Assembly (NCBI RefSeq): GCF_018130785.1
Contig: NZ_JAFCJT010000027.1
Span: forward strand, 27,321-91,320
Direction: 5' to 3'
DNA from: Bradyrhizobium liaoningense
GTDB taxonomy: Bacteria; Pseudomonadota; Alphaproteobacteria; Rhizobiales; Xanthobacteraceae
DNA: 64,000 nucleotides
The translations under genes were made by a program, and so were the position numbers. The notes below the pieces were generated by a model, which saw only the letters and a list, made by a program, of their open reading frames with translations, searched no databases and was not told the DNA's origin. Positions 41,045-47,477 of this stretch are shown piece after piece (within the stretch, counting starts at the first letter, position 1; each line of letters opens with the position of its first letter).

Positions 41045-41115
41045 CGGAAAAAATTGCACGATTCCCGGAAAAAATTGCTGCCATCGACATGCTGTCGCAC
41101 TAGGCAATTTTTGCC
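41045..41115. promoter_or_regulatory. Three A/T-rich GGAAAAAATTGC sites upstream of the zinc peptidase gene
   Basis: CGGAAAAAATTGC at 41045-41057 and again at 41066-41078, 21 bases (two helical turns) apart, and an inverted near-copy GCAATTTTTGCC at 41104-41115. They are strikingly A/T-rich against the local background and lie in the 400-base divergent region between ccrM (40819) and the zinc peptidase gene (41225). Such phased repeats are usual for cooperative binding of a regulator or nucleoid protein (for instance a Ros/MucR type). The cognate factor is unknown. Confidence 0.6.
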
Positions 41116-41224
41116 GACCGCGATATTGATAAGTGCAACGGAAATTTTACGTATGTGGCGCGTTGAGCTTTCGCGCATCCGCGCGCCAAGAACCGCCCAT
41201 CCGGGACCTTAAGGGAAAGCCGCC

Positions 41225-42160
41225 ATGCGTTACGATGACTTTCGCCGCAGCGACGACATCGAGGATCGTCGCGATGACGGTGGTGGCATGGGCGGCGGTG
41301 GAGGCGGGTTCGGCCTGCCGATGGGCGGCGGCGGTCTAGGTATCGGTACCATCATCGTGCTCGGCCTGGTCGGCTATGCCTTCGGCATCGATCCGCGCAT
41401 CCTGATCGGCGGCGCCGAGATCCTTACCGGCGGCGGCCAGGCGCCTTCCTACCAGACCGATCGTCAGTCGAGCTCGGCCAAGCGCGGCGCGCCGACCGAC
41501 GAGATGGGCAGCATGATCTCCGGCATCCTCGGCGAGATCGACGACCGCTGGAGCGAGATATTCCAGGCCTCGGGCCAGTCCTACACCGGTCCGAAGGTGG
41601 TGCTGTTCCGCAACGTCACCAATGGCGGTCGCTGCGGCCGGGCAGAGTCGGCGATGGGGCCGTTCTACTGTCCGCCGGATCGTACCATCTTCCTCGACAC
41701 CAGTTTCTTCCGCGAGGTCGAGACGCGCTTCCGCGGCTGCTCCGGCAAGTCCGCCTGCAACTTCACCACCGCCTACATCATCGCGCATGAGGCCGGCCAT
41801 CACATCCAGAACCTGCTCGGCATCATTCCGCGCGTGACGCGGCTGCAGCAGCAGGCCGGCAGCAAGGCCGAGGCCAATGCGCTCCAGGTGAGGGTCGAAT
41901 TGCAGGCCGACTGTCTGTCCGGCGTCTGGGTCAACCGCGAGTCGAAGAAGCGCCCGAATTTCCTCGAGCCCGGTGACATCGACGCCGCGCTGACCACGGC
42001 GAGCGCGATCGGCGACGATACGCTGCAGCGCCAGGCCACGGGACGCGTCGTGCCGGATTCCTTCACCCACGGCTCGGCGGCGCAACGCAAGCAGTGGTTC
42101 ATGACCGGCTACCAGCAGGGTACCGTCCAGGCCTGCAACACGTTCGGCAACGGGTCGTAG
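41225..42160 (+). CDS. YpfJ-type neutral zinc metallopeptidase
   Basis: A 311-residue membrane-anchored protein of the YpfJ/Zn_peptidase_2 family. The N-terminal 35 residues are Asp/Arg- and Gly-rich (RYDDFRRSDDIEDRR, then GGGMGGGGGG). A membrane helix at about 36-56 is followed by the domain with zinc motif H188-E-x-x-H192 in IAHEAGHHIQNLLG and a later Glu ligand in RVELQADCLSGVW. Also GRCGRAESAMGPFYCPPDR, which is typical. Start behind AAGGGAAAG. Proteolytic activity is little studied in the family. The upstream 400-base region carries A/T-rich repeats. Confidence 0.93.
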   Translation: MRYDDFRRSDDIEDRRDDGGGMGGGGGGFGLPMGGGGLGIGTIIVLGLVGYAFGIDPRILIGGAEILTGGGQAPSYQTDRQSSSAKRGAPTDEMGSMISGILGEIDDRWSEIFQASGQSYTGPKVVLFRNVTNGGRCGRAESAMGPFYCPPDRTIFLDTSFFREVETRFRGCSGKSACNFTTAYIIAHEAGHHIQNLLGIIPRVTRLQQQAGSKAEANALQVRVELQADCLSGVWVNRESKKRPNFLEPGDIDAALTTASAIGDDTLQRQATGRVVPDSFTHGSAAQRKQWFMTGYQQGTVQACNTFGNGS

Positions 42161-42174
42161 CAAGCTATTAGTGG

Positions 42175-42320
42175 CGTCATCCTGAGGTGCTCGCCTTTTG
42201 GCGGGCCTCGAAGGATGGCGGAGTCTCCGGCCCATCCTTCGAGGCTCGCCGTGCGGTACGCTTGCACCGCACGGCGCGCACCTCCCGAGCGAACGCAAAT
42301 GCGTTCGTCCGGGGATGACG
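42175..42320. repeat. Long dispersed repeat (CGTCATCCTGAGG ... GGGGATGACG)
   Basis: The ends CGTCATCCTGAGGTGC and GGGGATGACG and inner pairs CCTCGAAGGATGG / CCATCCTTCGAGG, plus GCCGTGCGGT / ACCGCACGGC, give a nested hairpin. It fills the gap between the zinc peptidase and moaB genes. Related to the element at 667-786. Confidence 0.85.
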
Positions 42321-42349
42321 GCGGTGGGTGGGAAAGAAGGTAAGTACCA

Positions 42350-42913
42350 ATGGCCTCCATCGACGAAACGAAACAGTTCATCCCGCTCAACATCGCGGTT
42401 CTCACCGTCTCCGACACGCGTGCGCTCGCCGACGACAAGTCCGGCCAGACACTCGCCGATCGCCTCCTCGCCGCGAGCCATCATCTTGCCGCGCGCGAGA
42501 TCGTCACCGACGACGTCGAGGCGATCCGCGCCGTGATCCGCCGCTGGATTGCCGACGCCGGCATCGACGTCGTCATCACCACCGGCGGCACCGGCTTCAC
42601 GGGGCGCGACGTCACGCCGGAGGCGATCGAGCCGCTGTTCGAGAAGCGCATGGACGGTTTCTCGATCGCCTTCCACATGATGAGCCACGCCAAGATCGGG
42701 ACGTCGACGATCCAGAGCCGCGCCACCGCCGGCGTCGCCGGCGCAACCTACATCTTCTGCCTGCCAGGCTCGCCCGGCGCCTGTCGCGACGGCTGGGACG
42801 GCATCCTCAAAGCCCAGCTCGACTACCGCACGCGTCCCTGCAATTTCGTCGAGATCATGCCAAGGCTGGACGAGCATCTGCGAAGGCCGAAGGCGCAGGG
42901 CGCAACGGTGTAA
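42350..42913 (+). CDS. moaB: Molybdenum cofactor biosynthesis protein MoaB
   Basis: A 187-residue protein of the MoaB/MogA/MoeA N-domain fold that adenylates molybdopterin before metal insertion. Family marks: NIAVLTVSDTRAL at 14-26, VVITTGGTGFTGRDVTPEA (74-92, G80-G81 loop) and FCLPGSPGACRDGWD (137-151). The protein is somewhat longer than E. coli MoaB, with a short tail after the fold. ATG 42350 follows AAGGTAAGTACCA. Alone here, without other mo genes. Confidence 0.94.
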   Translation: MASIDETKQFIPLNIAVLTVSDTRALADDKSGQTLADRLLAASHHLAAREIVTDDVEAIRAVIRRWIADAGIDVVITTGGTGFTGRDVTPEAIEPLFEKRMDGFSIAFHMMSHAKIGTSTIQSRATAGVAGATYIFCLPGSPGACRDGWDGILKAQLDYRTRPCNFVEIMPRLDEHLRRPKAQGATV

Positions 42914-42933
42914 GCGCGGACGCTGAGGCTCTT

Positions 42934-43147
42934 TCTTCCCTTCCCCCCTTGTGGGGGAAGGTGGCATAGGCGGCCTTGGCCGCCGTTCTTAAGAGCACGC
43001 CGAAGCGAAGCTTCGGCTACGGCGCCGGATGAGGGGTATCTATCGGCGAGTGCGCTGCGAGAGAGTTGCGTCCGTGGAGACATACCCCTCACCCAAGTGA
43101 GCTTGCCTTTGCCAGCGTCGCTGCCCTCTCCCGCAAGGGGCAAGGGC
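42934..43147. repeat. Dispersed repeat (CTTGTGGGGGAAGG / GGATGAGGGGT type), copy 2
   Basis: CCCCCTTGTGGGGGAAGG at the left and CCCTCTCCCGCAAGGGG at the right; an extra inserted hairpin GCCGAAGCGAAGCTTCGGC sits in the middle. The right part overlaps the tail of the small frame at 43040-43309. Confidence 0.8.
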
Positions 43148-43309
43148 ACAGCAATGCGCATCGCGCCCGCTGCGCCAGTGACGATCTCTTCCGCCGCAGC
43201 GAGCCCACACCACGCGCCACAAATTCCGGTGCGCCTCCACGTGCAATCGTCGCGCCCGTCGCTTGTAGAGATCGACGAGCTCTCCCGTGATGAGCGCGTG
43301 CCGCCGCAT
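43040..43309 (-). CDS. Possible small basic protein coupled to the MarR-GNAT gene
   Basis: An 89-codon frame whose ATG overlaps the MarR-GNAT stop as TGATG, so it could be translated by reinitiation. The first 45 residues (MRRHALITGELVDLYKRRAR, then LHVEAHRNLWRVVWARC) look like a real helical basic protein. The remainder, from about residue 55, is encoded by the dispersed repeat and looks like nonsense. I read it as a small gene whose end was replaced by a repeat insertion; it may also be a chance frame. Confidence 0.35.
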   Translation of the reverse strand: MRRHALITGELVDLYKRRARRLHVEAHRNLWRVVWARCGGRDRHWRSGRDAHCCALAPCGRGQRRWQRQAHLGEGYVSTDATLSQRTRR

Positions 43310-44238
43310 CAGAGATCCCGCTCCCAGGTCTCGCCGACCAGATCGGCACCGAAGCTGTGGTGCTTCTCCTCCTTCAACATCTTGAAGCCCGCGCTCTGAT
43401 AGATGCCGCGTGCGGCGACCAAAATGCTCTGGGTCCACAGCGTCATCCTCTTGTAGCCCCGCTCGCGAGCGCCCTGGATGCATTGCTCGACCAGCGCGCG
43501 GCCGACGCCGAGCCCCCGCGCCTTCTTCTCCACCTGCAACAGGCGCAGCTTGGCGATCTCGTCGGTGGCCTTGACCAGAAAGATCGAGCCGACCGGTTCG
43601 CCGCCGACTTCCGCGATCCAGCAGTGCTCGCGCGCGGCGTCATAGTTCTTGATGAACTGCGCACAGATCTCGGCGACCAGCGCCTCGTAGCTGATGTCCC
43701 AGTTGTAGTCCGCGGCATAGGCGGCGCCCTGCCGGGAGATGACCCAGCCCATGTCGCCGACGCGGTGGCTGCGCAGCACGACAGAAGCGGGCTGACTTCT
43801 GTGCGGCTCCAGCAAATCCTCGATGGTCGCCATGGCCTGCGTGAGTCGCGTTGCGTCGCCGGCGGACAGCCGGGCCAGCATCGCGGCGACCTCGTTTTGC
43901 GAGCCCAGGTTCAGCTTGGCGAAGGTCTGGCGGCCCTTGGCGGTGAGGCTGAGCTGGTATTGCCTGCGATCCGCGGGCAGGGGCTTTCGCGTGATCAATC
44001 CCTTCTCGTCGAAGCTTTGGACGATGCGGCTGAGATAGCCGGCGTCGAGACCAAGCTCGTTTCCGATCTCCTTTGCCGCAAGGTCGTCGCGATGTGCGAG
44101 TTCGTAGAGCACGCGGGCCTCGCTGAGCGAGAACGGGCTCTTGCCGAGATGCTGGTCCAGCACGCCGAGCTTGCGGGTATAGAAGCGGTTGAAGGCGCGA
44201 ACCGCTGCGATGGGGTCGTCGGTACCGTCGATTGCCAT
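43309..44238 (-). CDS. MarR-type regulator fused to a GNAT acetyltransferase
   Basis: A 309-residue fusion. Residues 20-145 are a MarR winged helix (SPFSLSEARVLYELAHR, EIGNELGLDAGYLSRIVQSF recognition helix, KPLPADRRQYQLSLTAKG wing). Residues 155-305 are a GNAT domain with the acetyl-CoA loop QVEKKARGLGVGRALVEQ. This fusion is widespread in bacteria. The acetyltransferase may act on a small molecule sensed by the MarR half. The 34-bp near-perfect palindrome 17 bases upstream is a strong autoregulatory operator candidate. Standing between a GT2-like gene and a repeat region; the target of acetylation is unknown. Confidence 0.93.
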   Translation of the reverse strand: MAIDGTDDPIAAVRAFNRFYTRKLGVLDQHLGKSPFSLSEARVLYELAHRDDLAAKEIGNELGLDAGYLSRIVQSFDEKGLITRKPLPADRRQYQLSLTAKGRQTFAKLNLGSQNEVAAMLARLSAGDATRLTQAMATIEDLLEPHRSQPASVVLRSHRVGDMGWVISRQGAAYAADYNWDISYEALVAEICAQFIKNYDAAREHCWIAEVGGEPVGSIFLVKATDEIAKLRLLQVEKKARGLGVGRALVEQCIQGARERGYKRMTLWTQSILVAARGIYQSAGFKMLKEEKHHSFGADLVGETWERDL

Positions 44239-44254
44239 GGAGTCACCTCAATAA

Positions 44255-44288
44255 TTGCCATTGTCAAATAATTATTTGACTTTGGCAA
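44255..44288. promoter_or_regulatory. 34-bp near-perfect palindrome, MarR-type operator
   Basis: The centre GTCAAATAATTATTTGAC (44263-44280) is a perfect 18-bp palindrome. It is flanked at two bases' distance by TTGCCA (44255-44260) and TGGCAA (44283-44288), also inverted, so 15 of 17 half-site positions match. It lies 17 bases before the MarR-GNAT start and overlaps where its promoter should be. Confidence 0.8.
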
Positions 44289-44313
44289 GTATCTGGGGCG
44301 CGTACCGGCGGTT

Positions 44314-44889
44314 TCAGCCGACCATGACGATCCGGCTGCGCAGCATGGTTCGGGACGAGCGGCCGAGCCGCCGGAGCAGCTGCGCCTCGGAACGGCGGGC
44401 CTGGGGCGGGTAGCCGCCGATCCGATCGTAATGGTCACGCGCGATCAAAAGTCCCTGATCGCCGAGCGGACCGACGAATTTGCGCACCACGGTCCAGAGG
44501 ACGTCGCGGAACCCGGTGTCTGCGTAGGGCGAACGTGCATAGCGGAACACCGCCGCACGATCCCGGCCGCTGGTGGCGACGGCCTGGATGAACTGGCTGG
44601 TCTCCTCGATCCAACCAGTTTCCAGCACGGCGCCGGCGGGGAGGAACATCAGCCAGGGCGAACGGGCCTGGAGCGCGCCGGCGGCAAGCGCAGCGCCTTG
44701 CGAGGAGCCCTCGAAGCCGATGAAACGGCAGCCTGCAACGTCCGCAACGCGCTCGATGACGCCGTTGCGGGTGCCGTCGACGAGAAGTACCTCGCGGATG
44801 ACGCCCGCGGCGGCACCGGGTACCAGCGCGGCCAGAGTTGCGACCGCCGTCTGCTCGACGCCTTCGGTCGGTATGATGACGCTCAGCAT
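44314..44889 (-). CDS. GT2-like glycosyltransferase, atypical
   Basis: A 191-residue protein with a glycosyltransferase family 2 fold start (MLSVIIPTEGVEQTAVATLA, later VIREVLLVDGTRNGVIERVA) and the later acceptor-region RDVLWTVVRKFVGPLGDQGLLI and GGYPPQAR. The metal-binding DXD region reads LMFLPAGAVLE, with no Asp pair, and the protein is short. It may be inactive or use another metal ligand. The end SRTMLRSRIVMVG is short of the usual C-terminal helices. Upstream of the MarR-GNAT gene on the same strand, 75 bases apart but with the operator between them. Confidence 0.75.
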   Translation of the reverse strand: MLSVIIPTEGVEQTAVATLAALVPGAAAGVIREVLLVDGTRNGVIERVADVAGCRFIGFEGSSQGAALAAGALQARSPWLMFLPAGAVLETGWIEETSQFIQAVATSGRDRAAVFRYARSPYADTGFRDVLWTVVRKFVGPLGDQGLLIARDHYDRIGGYPPQARRSEAQLLRRLGRSSRTMLRSRIVMVG

Positions 44890-45221
44890 GATTGAGGCTT
44901 CGATGTCTGCACTTCGGGAGAAGCGTAGCTTGTTATGAATGTGTCATAAACACGCCGCGTCGCCGAGTGCAACTTTTTGACGGCGCTTGGGTCCGCAATG
45001 GTAAACCACGGGCAGTCCGTCGCAGCCGAATATGTCGCGCTCGGGGTGGCGTGGTTGCTGAACGCTTCGAATGTCGTTTTCGTGAGCTTCAAACGGGGGC
45101 CTTCTCTACCGACATGATCGGGGCGAGGACGGCACGTTCGGCAAGGTTGCACCGGCAGTCTGACACAGACCTTGCGACGGGAAAAACGTGCAACGCTCGC
45201 CGCGCAAAGTGAGATGGTCCA
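44890..45221. other. 332-base gap, promoter region of two divergent genes
   Basis: The region separates the GT2-like gene (minus) from the RMD1-like gene (plus). A plus-strand frame of 106 codons and minus-strand frames here are without family content. An imperfect GTGTCATAAACAC inverted repeat lies near 44940. I see no other feature. Confidence 0.5.
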
Positions 45222-46061
45222 GTGAACGCCGATCAACTTCCCGTTGGCACAACGCCAACATCGCCGAAGCCGGATGCCGCGCCGACCTTGCGGATACGCG
45301 CTGTGATGCTGGGTGAACGCATCAATCCCTCCGGGCTCGAGCTCGGGGCGCCCGTCTCCTCGACACCGGCCGCCTTTCGGGTCCATGCCGGCCTCGTCGT
45401 GATCTTCCGCTACGGTGTCGTGGTGCTGATCGGCCTCCTTCCTTCGGAGGAGAAGGTGTTGATCGACAGCCTGAAATCCCGCGTGACCGGCGAACTCAGC
45501 CCCTTCGAGGAGGAGATCGCGCAGGCGCAGCTCTGCAAGGACGAAAACGTCGAGGCAATCCAGCCCGGCGGACCGATCAATCTCTCGAAGTTTTCCGATG
45601 AACGGTTGCTGCTGATCGCGGACGCTCTTGCCAAGAGCACGTCACTCGCACGCGATGAGCGGCGCGTTGCTGCAGTCTTCGACGTGATCGAACCCTTTGC
45701 GCGGGAGCTCGCCGAGAAAGGCCGTACGTCGCGGCGGCGCAGAGGCATCTTGCAGCTCATCGGCAGTGCACTACTCGTCCAGCAGCGCGTTGCCGGCCGT
45801 GTCGCGGTTGCCGAAAAGCCCGACGCGCTCTGGGAAAAGCCACAGCTCGATCGCCTCTATGCGCGTCTCGAAGACGAGTACGAGTTGAAGGAGCGTCTCG
45901 ACACGCTCGAACGCAAGCTCACGGTCATCGCGGAGACGGCCGATGCGCTGACCGACATCATCGACACCCAACGCTCGCTGCGGCTCGAGATTGCTGTCGT
46001 CGTGCTGATCTTGATCGAGGTCGCGATCGGGTGTGTTCAGATATTATCGGGGACTCACTAG
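45222..46061 (+). CDS. RMD1/DUF155 family protein with C-terminal membrane anchor
   Basis: A 279-residue protein of the RMD1/Sif2/RMND1 family (DUF155). The core is visible as IFRYGVVVLIGLLPSEEKVLI (residues about 63-83), ALAKSTSLARDERRVAAVFDVI and ELAEKGRTSRRRRGILQLIG (160-190). A final hydrophobic segment (about 253-274) is the membrane anchor. Eukaryotic members act in mitochondria in translation and morphology; bacterial roles are unknown. The start is GTG 45222, the only family-compatible one, with poor ribosome site. Head residues 1-25 are Pro/Thr-rich. Confidence 0.85.
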   Translation: MNADQLPVGTTPTSPKPDAAPTLRIRAVMLGERINPSGLELGAPVSSTPAAFRVHAGLVVIFRYGVVVLIGLLPSEEKVLIDSLKSRVTGELSPFEEEIAQAQLCKDENVEAIQPGGPINLSKFSDERLLLIADALAKSTSLARDERRVAAVFDVIEPFARELAEKGRTSRRRRGILQLIGSALLVQQRVAGRVAVAEKPDALWEKPQLDRLYARLEDEYELKERLDTLERKLTVIAETADALTDIIDTQRSLRLEIAVVVLILIEVAIGCVQILSGTH

Positions 46062-46091
46062 GGCGTCCGTCCGCGACGAGATGCGCATGAC

Positions 46092-46245
46092 TGTGCCCTC
46101 GCCCCTTGTGGGAGAGGGCGGCACCGTTAGAAGACACGAACTCGCTCGGGTGAGGGGTATGTCTCCGCATACTCATTTGCACATGTGAACGCGGACAGAA
46201 CCCCTCATCCGGCGCTTCGCGCCACCTTCTCCCACAGGGGGAAGC
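46092..46245. repeat. Dispersed repeat (CCTTGTGGGAGAGG / CCTCATCCGGCGC type), copy 3
   Basis: CCCCTTGTGGGAGAGGGCGG, GGTGAGGGGTATGTCTCCGC and CCCCTCATCCGGCGCTTCGCGCCACCTTCTCCCACAGGGGG. It lies between the convergent DUF155 and ackA genes and is in inverted orientation to copy 1. Confidence 0.8.
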
Positions 46246-46276
46246 CCGGAGCTGCCCGCCGCAATTCCATCTCGTG

Positions 46277-47473
46277 CTAGTCGGTTGGATTTTTCATCGC
46301 TCGCAGCACCGCCGCACAATGCCGCGCAATCGTCAGCTCCTCGTTGGTCGGAATGACGAACACTTCAACGGCGCTCTCGCCACTGCTGATGTGCTCGCGC
46401 GCCGCGTCGTTAGCGGCGCCATCGATGCGCACACCAAGCCAGCCGAGTCGCTCACCAATCGCACCGCGGATTTCCTTTGCATGCTCACCGATGCCGCCGG
46501 TGAAGACCAGGCCATCGAGCCCGCCCAGCGTGGTCGCCATCAGCGCGACCTGCTGTGCCGCGCGGAAATTGAAGAGTTCGACCGCCTCCTGTGCTGCAGC
46601 CTCGCGGCTCGCCAGCAGCGTGCGCATGTCCGCGGAGATGCCGGAGACGCCGAGCAGGCCTGACTCGTGATAGAGCAGGTGCTGGACATCCTCGACCGAC
46701 ATCTTCTCGTGCTGTTGCAGATAGAGCAGCACGCCGGGATCGATCGTGCCGCTTCGCGTACCCATCACGAGACCATCGAGGGGCGTCAGTCCCATCGTCG
46801 TGTCGACGCTGCGACCATCGCGCAATGCGCACAGGCTCGCGCCGTTGCCGAGATGCGCGATCACGGTGCGCTGGCCAACAAGCTCCGGTGCGATGTCGGC
46901 GAAACGGCCCGCGACATATTCGAACGATAAGCCGTGAAACCCGTAGCGACGGATGTCGCGCTCTTCATAGCGCCGCGGGATCGCGAAGCGGCTCGCGGGC
47001 GGCGCGATGCTGTGATGAAAGGCGGTGTCGAAGCAGGCGATTTGTGTCAGGTCGGGCCTTGTCGTCCTGATGGTGCGGACCGGTGCCAGGCAACGTGGCT
47101 GGTGCAGCGGCGCCAGCGGCGTCAGCGCCTCCAGTCTCGCATAGACGTCGTCCGTCAGCGTCACCGGGCCGCAATAGTCCGGGCCGCCATGAACGATGCG
47201 GTGACCTATGGCGCGCAAGCGGTGATCGCCAAAGTGGTCCTCGATGAAGCCGAGCACGTCGGCGAACAGATGGCCGCTGTCCGCATCGGATGCTTCCCTC
47301 CGCGTCTCGAACAGGTCGTCCCCCGCGGGACTCTTCACCACGAGCCGCGGCTTGGCCTCGTGCTCGTCGAGCAGGCCCTTGCAGAGCAGCGCAGGCTCAG
47401 TCGCCGATAGATCGAACAGGCCGAACTTGATGCTCGACGATCCCGAGTTGAGGACGAGGGCCGATGCCGTCAT
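46277..47473 (-). CDS. ackA: Acetate kinase
   Basis: A 398-residue ASKHA-fold kinase converting acetyl phosphate and ADP to acetate and ATP. The family start LNSGSSSIKFGLF (8-20), GHRIVHGG (about 87-94), the DTAFH motif, RYGFHGLS, HLGNGAS and GFVFTGGIGE-like LVFTGGIGEHA at about 322-332 are all present. It begins 4 bases after the phosphoketolase stop, so the two are translated together and form an acetyl-phosphate-to-ATP branch. Confidence 0.97.
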   Translation of the reverse strand: MTASALVLNSGSSSIKFGLFDLSATEPALLCKGLLDEHEAKPRLVVKSPAGDDLFETRREASDADSGHLFADVLGFIEDHFGDHRLRAIGHRIVHGGPDYCGPVTLTDDVYARLEALTPLAPLHQPRCLAPVRTIRTTRPDLTQIACFDTAFHHSIAPPASRFAIPRRYEERDIRRYGFHGLSFEYVAGRFADIAPELVGQRTVIAHLGNGASLCALRDGRSVDTTMGLTPLDGLVMGTRSGTIDPGVLLYLQQHEKMSVEDVQHLLYHESGLLGVSGISADMRTLLASREAAAQEAVELFNFRAAQQVALMATTLGGLDGLVFTGGIGEHAKEIRGAIGERLGWLGVRIDGAANDAAREHISSGESAVEVFVIPTNEELTIARHCAAVLRAMKNPTD

Positions 47474-47477
47474 TACA

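Noticed and set aside
40913..41212. Several short frames in the ccrM upstream region
   Set aside because: They lie in A/T-rich repeat DNA on both strands without codon bias or family match.
44883..45386. A 167-codon minus-strand frame in the GT2/DUF155 gap
   Set aside because: Overlaps the start of the DUF155 gene on the opposite strand and has no recognisable content.
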